Shown here: piece after piece, positions 44,009 to 52,077 of the stretch
Position numbering within the stretch: position 1 is the first letter of the stretch
Layout: each line of letters opens with the position of its first letter
Source of the DNA: Novosphingobium malaysiense
GTDB taxonomy: Bacteria > Pseudomonadota > Alphaproteobacteria > Sphingomonadales > Sphingomonadaceae
Assembly: GCF_000802225.1 (NCBI RefSeq)
Contig: NZ_JTDI01000002.1
Coordinates: 516,501-580,500 of the forward strand
Direction of reading: 5' to 3'
Length of the DNA stretch: 64,000 bases
The notes under the pieces: model-generated
Database searches by the model: none
What the model was told of the DNA's origin: nothing
The model's input: only the letters and a program-made list of their open reading frames with translations
Position numbers and translations under genes: made by a program

Positions 44009-44845
44009 ATGAACTCGTCTTTATTTTCAACGATTCTTGCCAACTATCATTGGCAGCTTTCGCTGATCACCGGCCTTGGCATCATCGCCATGGTCTTGCT
44101 GGGCAAGGTAATCGCCTTTGCCGTGCCGGCCCTGCGGGTGGAGGCGAAGCGCAACGCCGATGCCTACAGCCGCAAGATGGAAAAGCCGAGCTACGCGGCG
44201 AACCAGAAATGGAACCGCAAGTGGGCGATCCTTTTTCTGGTCCTCATCTTCGGCGTCATCCTGCCGTTCTGCCTCACGGCCGAGCCGCAGCCCTGGTGGC
44301 GGGTGGTGCGCGACATCGTCGTGATCCTCATGTTCTACGACTTCTTCTACTACCTCACGCACCGCTTCCTGTTTCACGACAGCGCGCTGTTCGGCGGGGC
44401 CGGGCCGCTCAAGTGGATGCACGCGATCCATCACCGCCAGCACAATCCCTGCCGCGGCGATTCGAGCTTCATCCACCCTCTGGAAGTGGCGATCGGGCTG
44501 GGCCTCTATGTCGCCTCGATCGCGGTGCTCGCGGCCCTGATGGGGCAGTTCCACGTCGTCACCATCGTGATCACCTGGATCGCCTTCAACCAGATCAATT
44601 TGCACAACCACGACTTGTGGGAGACGGACCGCTTCCCGTTCCGCTATCTCAACTACGTCTCGGTGATGCACCACAACCACCACGCGCGCTTCACCGGCGG
44701 CAATTTCGCGACGATCACGCTGCTTTACGACTGGATGTTCGGCACGCTGGACCATGGCAACGGCCACCGCGGCGAATATACGCCCCAGATGGCGGCCGAG
44801 GCAGCCGCTGCCAAGGCGGCGAAGGCGGGCGCCAAGAAGGCCTGA
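44009..44845 (+). CDS. Sterol desaturase/fatty acid hydroxylase superfamily protein
   Basis: A 278-residue membrane di-iron protein. The histidine clusters are HRFLFH, HAIHHRQH and HHNHHARF. Four or more hydrophobic segments lie between them. The superfamily hydroxylates or desaturates fatty acids, sterols, sphingoid bases and carotenoids, so the substrate cannot be fixed; sphingolipid modification is possible in a sphingomonad. The C-terminal tail is Ala/Lys-rich. The ATG at 44009 is used. It is convergent with the ybaN-type gene, seven bases away, and is close to crtZ, another di-iron enzyme. Confidence 0.92.
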   Translation: MNSSLFSTILANYHWQLSLITGLGIIAMVLLGKVIAFAVPALRVEAKRNADAYSRKMEKPSYAANQKWNRKWAILFLVLIFGVILPFCLTAEPQPWWRVVRDIVVILMFYDFFYYLTHRFLFHDSALFGGAGPLKWMHAIHHRQHNPCRGDSSFIHPLEVAIGLGLYVASIAVLAALMGQFHVVTIVITWIAFNQINLHNHDLWETDRFPFRYLNYVSVMHHNHHARFTGGNFATITLLYDWMFGTLDHGNGHRGEYTPQMAAEAAAAKAAKAGAKKA

Positions 44846-44851
44846 GTCCGC

Positions 44852-45211
44852 CTATTCGTTGCGGGTCCAGATCCAGGGGCCGATCACTGCAAGAACGACC
44901 ACCGGGATCAGCACCCATGGCCAGCCGAGCGTCAGCCCGACGAAGGCGATGCTGCCGCTCATGGCCAGGATCGCCGCTACCTTGCCCTTGCGGCTGATCG
45001 CCCGCCGGTCGCGCCATTCGCGCAAGTGGTGGCCGTGGCTGGGGTGGTTGTAGAGTTTCTCCGCCAGATGCGGATGGCTTTTCGAGAAGCACCAGGCCGC
45101 CAGCAGGTAGAACACCACGGTGGGCAACAGCGGCAGGAAGATGCCCACCGTTCCCAGCGCGGTGAAGAACAAGCCCCCCGTCAGCCACATCGGACGGGTG
45201 AGGCGTTTCAT
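44852..45211 (-). CDS. YbaN family inner-membrane protein (DUF454)
   Basis: A 119-residue membrane protein. The first hydrophobic hairpin contains FTALGTVGIFLPLLPTVVFYLLAAWCFSKSHP, a DUF454 hallmark, and a second pair of helices closes the protein. The function is unknown. It overlaps the sufE stop by four bases, so they are translated together. Similar small ybaN-sufE pairings exist in other alphaproteobacteria. Confidence 0.9.
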   Translation of the reverse strand: MKRLTRPMWLTGGLFFTALGTVGIFLPLLPTVVFYLLAAWCFSKSHPHLAEKLYNHPSHGHHLREWRDRRAISRKGKVAAILAMSGSIAFVGLTLGWPWVLIPVVVLAVIGPWIWTRNE

Positions 45212-45621
45212 GACCCTTGCGCGTAACGGGCCGCGGTTTCGCGGATCAGCGCGATCATGTTGGGAACGCCCTGCGTGCGGTTGGACGAGAGCTGGTTCTT
45301 CAGGTCGAACGGCTCGAGTGCGGCGGCTATGTCGGTCTCGGCGACGGTTTCGGCCGGCTTGTCCTGAACCGCGGAGATGACCAGGGAAACGATGCCCTTG
45401 GTGATTGCGGCATTGCTATCGGCCAGGAAGTGCAGCGTGCCGTCTTCGCGGGCAGTGGGATAGACCCAGACGCTTGCAGAGCAGCCGCGTACCTTGGTGG
45501 CATCGGTCTTGAGCGCGTCGGGCATCTCGTCGAGCTCGCGGCCCAGTTCGATCAGGAGACGGTAGCGTTCGTCGCCGTCAAGGAATTCGTACTCTTCGCG
45601 GATATCGTCAAGGCTGCGCAT
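45208..45621 (-). CDS. sufE: Cysteine desulfuration protein SufE
   Basis: A 137-residue protein. The active Cys lies in VRGCSASVW (about residue 47), and later segments (NAAITKGIVSLVISAV and LSSNRTQGVPNMIALIRE) match the SufE family. SufE takes sulfur from SufS for Fe-S cluster building. It is detached from the suf operon here. The ATG at 45621 matches the family length. The next gene (ybaN-like) overlaps it by four bases. Confidence 0.95.
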   Translation of the reverse strand: MRSLDDIREEYEFLDGDERYRLLIELGRELDEMPDALKTDATKVRGCSASVWVYPTAREDGTLHFLADSNAAITKGIVSLVISAVQDKPAETVAETDIAAALEPFDLKNQLSSNRTQGVPNMIALIRETAARYAQGS

Positions 45622-45729
45622 GTCTCAGCCATTTAGGGTCGCGACCGGCAAGGGCAAGGCCTTTCGCGGGAACAGGGGCATTGCCGCAGCATTGTTGCTG
45701 CAAGCGTGAGTGCCAGGAGAGAGGAACAC

Positions 45730-46239
45730 ATGGCGGAAGCACTGGATCCGGCCTTGCCGCGCGCAGTGATCGATCAGGCCGAGACGCTTCTGGACCTGGC
45801 CCATGACAACGGCCTGATGCTGGTGACGGCGGAAAGCTGCACGGGCGGGATGCTGGCATCGCTGCTCACCGATGTGCCCAGCCGCAGCCACGTGTTCGAA
45901 CGCGGCATCGTTGCCTATTCCGCCGATGCCAAGTGCGAACTGCTGGCGATCGAGCGGCGCATGGTCGATGCCTGCGGCGCGGTCAGCCGGGAAGTGGCCG
46001 AAGCGATGGCGCTCGGCGCGCTGAACGGTTCGCGGGGCGACGTGGCGCTCGCCATTACCGGGTTTGCCGGGCCCGGCGGCGTGGACGACGAGGAAGGGCT
46101 TGTGCATTTTGCCTGTGCGCGCCACGGCTTTGCTGTACTGCACCGGGAAGCGCACTTCGGTGCCATCGGCCGCGCGGGCGTGCGGCGAGCGGCACTGGAG
46201 GCGGCATTGCAATTGTTCGAAGAGGCCCTGAACCTTTGA
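45730..46239 (+). CDS. pncC: NMN amidohydrolase PncC (CinA C-terminal domain)
   Basis: A 169-residue single-domain CinA C-terminal protein. The motifs AESCTGGMLASLLTDVPS (about 34-51) and AITGFAGPGG are diagnostic. The domain hydrolyses nicotinamide mononucleotide to NaMN in NAD salvage. The ATG at 45730 follows GAGGAAC. Its stop overlaps the TTG start of nadE (TTGA), linking it directly with the last step of NAD synthesis. Confidence 0.94.
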   Translation: MAEALDPALPRAVIDQAETLLDLAHDNGLMLVTAESCTGGMLASLLTDVPSRSHVFERGIVAYSADAKCELLAIERRMVDACGAVSREVAEAMALGALNGSRGDVALAITGFAGPGGVDDEEGLVHFACARHGFAVLHREAHFGAIGRAGVRRAALEAALQLFEEALNL

Positions 46240-48293
46240 CCGAGACGACTGCCCACCCCTTCTACGCCATGCATGAACACGGGTTCGTGCGCGTCGCCAC
46301 GTCCACTCCGCAGGTCCGCACGGCCGATGTCGCGTTCAACCGCGATGCCGTCCTGGCCGAGGCGCGCCGGGCGCACGAGGCACACGTGGACTTGCTGGTG
46401 TTTCCCGAGCTGTGCCTGTCTTCCTATGCCATCGACGATCTGCACCTGCAGGGCGCGATGATCGAGGCGGTCGAGGCGGCGGTCGGCGAGATTGTGAAGG
46501 CCAGTGCCGATCTTTCGCCGGTCCTGCTCGTGGGCGCGGCGCTGATGCACAAGGGGCGGCTCTACAACTGCGCGCTGGCCATTGCCCACGGCAAGCTGCT
46601 GGGCGTGGTGCCCAAGTCCTATCTCCCCAATTACCGCGAGTTCTACGAGAAGCGCTGGTTCGCCAGTGGCAAGTCTTTGCGCGGCGAAACCATCCGCGTG
46701 AACGGACATGACGTCCCCTTCGGTACCGACCTCGTATTCGCCTCCGAAGTCCTGCCGCATTTCCGGTTCTTCATCGAGATCTGCGAGGATTTCTGGGCCG
46801 CGACCCCGCCCAGTTCGCTGGGTGCGCTCGCCGGGGCGACGATCCTGTGCAACCTGTCCGCCTCGAACATCGTGATCGGCAAGTCTGACGAGCGGCACAT
46901 GCTGTGCCGCTCGCAATCGGCGCGCACGGCGTCGGCCTATGTCTATTGCGCCGCCGGACACGGCGAGAGTACCACCGATCTGGCCTGGGACGGGCAGGGC
47001 GTGATCTACGAACTGGGCGACCTGCTGGCCGAGTCCGAGCGCTTTTCCCTCCATCCCGAGCAATGCGTCGCGGACATCGATTGCGAGCGGATCGTCATGG
47101 ATCGCCTGCGCATCCCCACCTACAACGATGCCGCCGAAGCGGCGGGACGTCCGGAAGAAACATTCCGCACCGTGGCATTCCGCCACGCACCCCATGGTGG
47201 CGCGATCGGGCTGATCCGCCCGGTCAGCCGCTTTCCTTTCGTGCCCGACCGGGCCGACCGGCTGGATGCCGATTGCTATGAGGCGTTCAACATCCAGGTC
47301 GATGGCCTGATGCGGCGGCTTGAATCGACGCATTCGCAATCGATGGTGATCGGCGTGTCGGGCGGGCTCGATTCCACCCATGCGCTCATCGTCGCTGCCA
47401 AGGCCTGCGACCGGCTCGGGCTGCCCCGCAGCTTCATCCGCGGCTACACCATGCCCGGCTTCGCAACCAGCGAGGGCACCAGGTCCAATGCGTGGAAGCT
47501 GATGGAAGCGGTGGGGATCACGGCGGAGGAAATCGACATCCGTCCTGCCGCCACGCGCATGCTCGAGGACATCGGCCACGCCTTCGCGGGCGGCGAGCCG
47601 GTCTACGACGTGACGTTCGAGAACGTGCAGGCCGGGCTGCGCACCGATTACCTTTTCCGGCTCGCCAGCCAGCATCACGGCTTCGTGATCGGTACGGGAG
47701 ACCTGTCCGAACTGGCGCTGGGCTGGTGTACGTACGGCGTGGGCGACCAGATGAGCCACTACGCTGTCAATTCGGGTGTGCCCAAGACGCTGATCCAGTA
47801 CCTGATCCGCTGGTGCGCGCGCGGTGACCAGTTCGACGACGAGACAGACGCCGTGCTGCTCGCGATCCTCGATACCGAAATATCGCCGGAACTGGTGCCT
47901 GCAGGCGAAGACGGGGAGATCCAGAGTACCGAAGCCAAGATTGGCCCCTACGAACTCAACGACTTCTTCCTCCACCACGTGATGCGCTTCGGGCAGAAGC
48001 CGTCAAAGGTGGCGTTTCTGGCCTGGCATGCCTGGAAGCAGGCGTCGGCCGGCACCTGGCCGGCAGGGTTTCCCGACAGTCGCAAGAACGAATACGACCT
48101 GGCGGCGGTGCGCATGTGGCTGGAGAAGTTCCTGCAGCGATTCTTCGCCTTCAGCCAGTTCAAGCGTTCGGCGATTCCCAACGGCCCCAAGGTTTCCTCC
48201 GGCGGTGCGCTCAGCCCGCGGGGCGACTGGCGGGCGCCTTCCGATGCCAGTGCCGCCGTGTGGCTGGCGGAGCTGGATGCGCGAATGCCCTGA
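46236..48293 (+). CDS. nadE: Glutamine-dependent NAD+ synthetase NadE
   Basis: A 685-residue two-domain enzyme. The N-terminal nitrilase-like glutaminase has its catalytic Glu in VFPELCLSS, Lys in VVPKSYLPNY and Cys in IEICEDFW. The C-terminal NAD synthetase has the SGGLDS ATP loop. It aminates NaAD to NAD+ using glutamine. The TTG at 46236 overlaps the pncC stop by four bases and gives a normal length; an ATG at 46269 would remove 11 residues. The overlap implies coupled synthesis of two NAD-salvage enzymes. Confidence 0.95.
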   Translation: MTETTAHPFYAMHEHGFVRVATSTPQVRTADVAFNRDAVLAEARRAHEAHVDLLVFPELCLSSYAIDDLHLQGAMIEAVEAAVGEIVKASADLSPVLLVGAALMHKGRLYNCALAIAHGKLLGVVPKSYLPNYREFYEKRWFASGKSLRGETIRVNGHDVPFGTDLVFASEVLPHFRFFIEICEDFWAATPPSSLGALAGATILCNLSASNIVIGKSDERHMLCRSQSARTASAYVYCAAGHGESTTDLAWDGQGVIYELGDLLAESERFSLHPEQCVADIDCERIVMDRLRIPTYNDAAEAAGRPEETFRTVAFRHAPHGGAIGLIRPVSRFPFVPDRADRLDADCYEAFNIQVDGLMRRLESTHSQSMVIGVSGGLDSTHALIVAAKACDRLGLPRSFIRGYTMPGFATSEGTRSNAWKLMEAVGITAEEIDIRPAATRMLEDIGHAFAGGEPVYDVTFENVQAGLRTDYLFRLASQHHGFVIGTGDLSELALGWCTYGVGDQMSHYAVNSGVPKTLIQYLIRWCARGDQFDDETDAVLLAILDTEISPELVPAGEDGEIQSTEAKIGPYELNDFFLHHVMRFGQKPSKVAFLAWHAWKQASAGTWPAGFPDSRKNEYDLAAVRMWLEKFLQRFFAFSQFKRSAIPNGPKVSSGGALSPRGDWRAPSDASAAVWLAELDARMP

Positions 48294-48308
48294 CCGGCAC
48301 CGCGCCTA

Positions 48309-48548
48309 TCAATCGCGAAGGGATTCGATCTCGCGCGCGAGGTCCTTGCCGCGCTGTTCGTCGGTGGCGATGCGCTCGAGCACCGCTATGCGCTTGCGCA
48401 TTTCCTCGACCTCACGCTCCAGTTCGTGTTCGCGCGCGGTGTGATCGTAGTCGCCGCGCTTGTTGCCCAGGGCGCGATACTTCTGCGTGCGCAACCAGGT
48501 GACGCACGCGATTGCGAAGAGAACGACGACGGCAGTCCAGAAACTCAT
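48309..48548 (-). CDS. PspB-like membrane protein (paralogue 3)
   Basis: A 79-residue protein. One N-terminal membrane helix (about 4-18) precedes a charged coiled coil that ends EMRKRIAVLERIATDEQ. E. coli PspB has the same layout, ending in MRERIQALESILD, and PspB helps activate the phage-shock response with PspC. The final ESLRD motif is shared with the two neighbours. The ATG at 48548 overlaps the stop of the next gene upstream (ATGA), so the two are coupled. It is the last gene of the psp operon. Confidence 0.8.
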   Translation of the reverse strand: MSFWTAVVVLFAIACVTWLRTQKYRALGNKRGDYDHTAREHELEREVEEMRKRIAVLERIATDEQRGKDLAREIESLRD

Positions 48549-48835
48549 TGCGTGGTAACCTCGGTCGGTTCGATGTCGCGCAGTGCTTCTATTTGTCGGG
48601 CGACGTCACTGCCGCCACCATCTGTAATGATGCGCTCGAGAACACGCACGCGATTTTCCAGTTCCGTATTCTGGGTGGCATATTGGGCGGCCTTCTCAGC
48701 CGTCTGGCTCGCCATGATCTCGAGTTCACGTTCCTTGAAGGCCAGCCTGCGCTTGTAGGTCCCTGCCAGGATCGAGACGATGGCGATGAGCGCCGTCATC
48801 AAAACCAGCAGGCCGACCACGTCTTCGGGAGTCAT
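48545..48835 (-). CDS. PspB-like membrane protein (paralogue 2)
   Basis: A 96-residue protein. A membrane helix lies at about 7-25, then a charged coiled coil with VRVLERIITDGG and QIEALRD. These two motifs are nearly identical to those of the protein at 48915-49205, so they are recent paralogues. It resembles PspB in size and order of parts. It overlaps the next gene by four bases. Confidence 0.8.
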   Translation of the reverse strand: MTPEDVVGLLVLMTALIAIVSILAGTYKRRLAFKERELEIMASQTAEKAAQYATQNTELENRVRVLERIITDGGGSDVARQIEALRDIEPTEVTTQ

Positions 48836-48914
48836 TACGGAGTTTCCTTCGTGGGGCCCGCCGGGGCACCTGCGTCCGGCAGGCCCCTATATCGGTCCAG
48901 GCCAAGTCGTGTCG

Positions 48915-49205
48915 TCAGTTGACGGTCTTCTCGCGTTCGCCGGCCGCGCCTTCCTCCACCGCACGCTGGTCGCGCAAGGCTTCGATCTGCAGCGCGGTGT
49001 CGTAGCCACCGTCGGTTATGATGCGTTCCAGCACGCGTACGCGTTCTTCCAGTTCGCGGCTGTGCGAGGCGTATTGCGCGGCCTTTTCCGCCGTGGCTTC
49101 TGCCTGCAGTTCGACCATGCGCCGCTGGTGTTTGGTCCAGATGGCGAGGCCGGCGATCAGGAAGGGGGCCAGCGGGATGAGCAGTGCAAGTGATCCGGTG
49201 TCCAT
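48915..49205 (-). CDS. PspB-like membrane protein (paralogue 1)
   Basis: A 96-residue protein. A hydrophobic segment (about 4-24) precedes a coiled coil with the motifs VRVLERIITDGG and QIEALRD. It follows pspC after 22 bp in the same operon. PspB relatives normally occur once per operon; here there are three. Confidence 0.8.
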   Translation of the reverse strand: MDTGSLALLIPLAPFLIAGLAIWTKHQRRMVELQAEATAEKAAQYASHSRELEERVRVLERIITDGGYDTALQIEALRDQRAVEEGAAGEREKTVN

Positions 49206-49227
49206 GTCGTTCCCCTGTCAGCCCGCC

Positions 49228-49620
49228 TCAGCGCAAGCTGTCGATCTCGGCCGCCAGGCGCGAGCTGCTGCTGCTGGTGTAGTGCGCTTCCATGTCGGCA
49301 ATGCGGCGATCGAGGTCGGACATGTCCGCACGCAGGCGCCTGGAGCGCGATGTGACCATGCCGCGCTGCTGGCGGCGGCGTTCCATGCGGCGCAGCAGGC
49401 GTTCTTCTTCGGCCTCGCTATAGAGCGCCATCGGGCGATTATCGGCCAGCACGGCAACCGCGATATAGATCGGGATGGTGATGAACGAGACCCAGATCGT
49501 CAGAAAGACGGCGGCTAGCCGGATCCACAGGGCGTCGACACCGGTATAATCAGCGATGCCGGCACATACGCCCGCCATCTTGGCATTCGACTTGTCGAGA
49601 TAGAATGGTCCGCGTGACAC
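49228..49620 (-). CDS. pspC: Envelope stress protein PspC
   Basis: A 130-residue protein. The PspC domain covers about 3-60: FYLDKSNAKMAGVCAGIADYTG and the following helix. PspC senses membrane stress and relieves PspA inhibition of PspF. A coiled-coil tail follows, ending LAAEIDSLR, similar to the ends of the PspB-like neighbours. The start is GTG at 49620. The gene lies between pspA and the PspB-like genes. Confidence 0.92.
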   Translation of the reverse strand: MSRGPFYLDKSNAKMAGVCAGIADYTGVDALWIRLAAVFLTIWVSFITIPIYIAVAVLADNRPMALYSEAEEERLLRRMERRRQQRGMVTSRSRRLRADMSDLDRRIADMEAHYTSSSSSRLAAEIDSLR

Positions 49621-49708
49621 TGGTTTTCCCTTCCCTTGAAAAACAGACTTCCCGGCCTTTGCCCATCGCGGGCGGTGCTAGCCTCCGGGACGCAGGCTTG
49701 CACCGCTA

Positions 49709-50416
49709 TTATTCAGACTTTGCTTCGCCGGACTGCGGCTTGGCCGTGTCGCTGGCGCCCATTGCACGCTTCATCTCGGCGAGTTCCGCCTCGATCTTGT
49801 CGCCATCGGCAAGCGCGGCGATCTCGTCGGCAAGTGTCGGCTGGCGATTGTCGGCAAGGTTCATCGCCTCCGCCCGGCCTTCGGCATAGTCGACACGCCG
49901 TTCGAGCTGATCGAACCGTGCCATTGCGTCGTCCACGCGCTCGCTCGAGAGCAGGGTGCGCAGTTTGACCCTGTTTTCGGCGCTCTGCAAGCGTGCAGCG
50001 ATGGATGACTGGCGGCTGCGGGCCTCGCGCAGGCGGCTCTGCAGTTTCTCGATATCCTCCTCGTAGGCGCGCAGGGCATCGTCGAGCACGGCGATTTCCG
50101 CCTTGAGCTGCTCGGCCATGTCGGCTGCCTTCTTGCGTTCGAGCAGAGCGGCGCGGGCCAGGTCCTCGCGGTCCTTGCTCAGCGCGAGTTGCGCCTTTTC
50201 CGACCAGTCGGACTGCAGCTTGTCGAGCTTGGTGACGTGGCGACGCAGTTCCTTCTGATCGGCGATGGTGCGCGCGCTGCTGGTACGAACCTCGACGAGG
50301 GTTTCCTCCATTTCGAGGATGATCAGGCGGATCATCTTTGCCGGGTCTTCCGCCTTGTCGAGCAAGTCGTTGAAGTTGGCGGCTACGATATCGCGGGTGC
50401 GGGAGAAGATACCCAT
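49709..50416 (-). CDS. pspA: Phage shock protein A
   Basis: A 235-residue coiled-coil protein. The N-terminus MGIFSRTRDIVAANFNDLL and DPAKMIRLIILEMEETL (to about 45) are typical of PspA; the rest is one long charged helix. PspA inhibits PspF and supports damaged membranes as an oligomer. The ATG at 50416 follows an AGGAAACATCAGG site. The same reading frame stays open upstream to an ATG at 50566, giving a possible 50-residue extension. Confidence 0.95.
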   Translation of the reverse strand: MGIFSRTRDIVAANFNDLLDKAEDPAKMIRLIILEMEETLVEVRTSSARTIADQKELRRHVTKLDKLQSDWSEKAQLALSKDREDLARAALLERKKAADMAEQLKAEIAVLDDALRAYEEDIEKLQSRLREARSRQSSIAARLQSAENRVKLRTLLSSERVDDAMARFDQLERRVDYAEGRAEAMNLADNRQPTLADEIAALADGDKIEAELAEMKRAMGASDTAKPQSGEAKSE

Positions 50417-50562
50417 CCTGATGTTTCCTTTTTTGTAGGTCGGGCGAAAGCTGGCGGCGCCGGTGTGATGGTCCATATCGTTGGCAGCCATGAACGGGAG
50501 AGCCTTGGCCTGGCCTGCACGATCCGAAGTCTGCACAATTTCAATCTCGGCGTCGAGCCTGC

Positions 50563-50757
50563 TCATGCCAGGGGTACTCCGCATACGGCGGGTGCGGCGG
50601 CATAGGCCTTGGTGGCGCCGAACTGGTCGGCCATGACCAGGAGGTTGAACGCGCCCATCGCCAGCAGGCTGATGATGATGGCCCAGTCCAGCTTGGTGCG
50701 GGCCATCGTGGACCGGACCTGGGGCTGGCTTGAAGCGTTGGCGTTGCACTGTGGCAT
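50563..50757 (-). CDS. Small single-pass membrane protein, first gene of the psp operon
   Basis: A 64-residue protein. An N-terminal polar part (about 1-22) precedes a hydrophobic helix (LDWAIIISLLAMGAFNLLVM, about 23-42), followed by a polar tail with one Cys. GAGGGAA lies nine bases before the ATG at 50757. It is about 36 bp after the expected transcription start of the sigma-54 promoter. Its stop overlaps an ATG in the pspA frame (ATGA). No family was recognised; it may be a further membrane partner of the Psp system. Confidence 0.7.
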   Translation of the reverse strand: MPQCNANASSQPQVRSTMARTKLDWAIIISLLAMGAFNLLVMADQFGATKAYAAAPAVCGVPLA

Positions 50758-50804
50758 GGCGTTGTTCCCTCAAATTCCTCAATTCGTGTCTTGCCGCTGA
50801 CATC

Positions 50805-50819
50805 GCAAACCGCGTGCCA
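50805..50819 (-). promoter_or_regulatory. Sigma-54 promoter of the psp operon
   Basis: On the minus strand the sequence TGGCACG-CGGT-TTGC has the invariant GG (-24) and GC (-12) with correct spacing. Transcription should begin near 50794 and run into the small membrane protein gene and pspA. PspF, encoded divergently, is the matching activator. Confidence 0.9.
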
Positions 50820-50919
50820 AATCGGATATTGCGCAGTTTTCAGGCGATTTTTCTCGACGCGCGGTCGGCGACAAAAAGATGAATTGCCAATAAATAGCGA
50901 AAATTGCTAACTATTGGGA

Positions 50920-51978
50920 ATGGAGCGGGACGTTCAGTTCATCGGCCAGTCGATGGCCTTCCTCGATGCGGTGGAGCGGGCCAGCCTCGCCGCGCCGGTG
51001 CGCCGTCCGGTCCTGGTGATCGGCGAGCGCGGGACCGGCAAGGAACTGATCGCCCAGCGCCTGCATCGCCTCTCGCCGCGCTGGGGGGAGCCGCTGGTCA
51101 CGCTGAACTGCGCGGCCCTGCCGGAAACCCTGATCGAGGCCGAACTGTTCGGGCATGAAGCCGGCGCCTTCACGGGCGCGACCCGCGCACGCGCCGGCCG
51201 CTTCGAGGAAGCGGACCGGGGAACGCTCTTTCTCGACGAACTCGGCAACCTTTCGATGGCGGCGCAGGAGCGGCTCCTGCGCGCCATCGAATACGGCGAG
51301 GTCGTGCGGATCGGTTCGTCCCGACCGGTCACGGTGGACGTTCGGATCGTCGCTGCGACCAACGCCGACCTTCCGCGCATGGCCGAAGAGGGTACCTTTC
51401 GTGCAGACCTGCTCGATCGCCTCAGCTTCGAGGTCATTACCCTGCCGCCGCTGCGCGCCAGGGAAGGCGACGTCCACGAACTGGCCGACTATTACGGGCG
51501 CCGCATGGCGAGCGAACTGGAGTGGGGCGGCTGGCCGGGATTTTCCGAAGCTGCCCTGGCCGTTCTCGCCGCGCACGACTGGCCGGGCAACGTGCGCGAA
51601 CTGCGCAATGTCGTCGAGCGCGCAGTCTATCGTTGGGGGCGCGACGATGCGCCGATCGGCGAAATCATCTTCGATCCCTTCGAAAATCCCTGGCGGGCAG
51701 ACGATGAACAGCCGGCGAAGGCATCGTCGCCCTCTGCCGGTGGACAGCGCGCCATGACACGAGAAGTCGGCAACGTTTCCCGTGAGATCCCGCAGGATCT
51801 GAAGGCTGCGGTGGAGGCTTTCGAACGCAGTCTGCTGCTCGATGCGCTCGACCGTCACCGGTGGAATCAGCGCCGCGCCGCTGCCGCCACCGGCCTCACC
51901 TACGACCAGCTGCGCCATTGCATCAAGAAACATGGGCTTCACGAAACCGTTGCAGGCGCTAATAGTAAGCAAGGCTAG
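50920..51978 (+). CDS. pspF: Sigma-54-dependent activator PspF
   Basis: A 352-residue AAA+ activator without a receiver domain. Walker A is GERGTGKE (35-42), the sigma-54 contact loop GAFTGA lies at 82-87, Walker B is LFLDE, and a FIS-like helix-turn-helix sits at the C-terminus (NQRRAAAATGLTYDQLR). Trp55, in LSPRW, corresponds to the Trp of E. coli PspF that contacts PspA. The ATG at 50920 has no clear ribosome site; the upstream TTG at 50914 is the alternative. The gene diverges from the psp operon. Confidence 0.94.
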   Translation: MERDVQFIGQSMAFLDAVERASLAAPVRRPVLVIGERGTGKELIAQRLHRLSPRWGEPLVTLNCAALPETLIEAELFGHEAGAFTGATRARAGRFEEADRGTLFLDELGNLSMAAQERLLRAIEYGEVVRIGSSRPVTVDVRIVAATNADLPRMAEEGTFRADLLDRLSFEVITLPPLRAREGDVHELADYYGRRMASELEWGGWPGFSEAALAVLAAHDWPGNVRELRNVVERAVYRWGRDDAPIGEIIFDPFENPWRADDEQPAKASSPSAGGQRAMTREVGNVSREIPQDLKAAVEAFERSLLLDALDRHRWNQRRAAAATGLTYDQLRHCIKKHGLHETVAGANSKQG

Positions 51979-52077
51979 TTATCGATCGTTCAGTGGCTTT
52001 GCGGCTACGCAGTATCCGATTGGTGATGCGCGGCCGATGCCGTATTTTCGGACGGAACAGAATGAGTCTTTGAAGTC

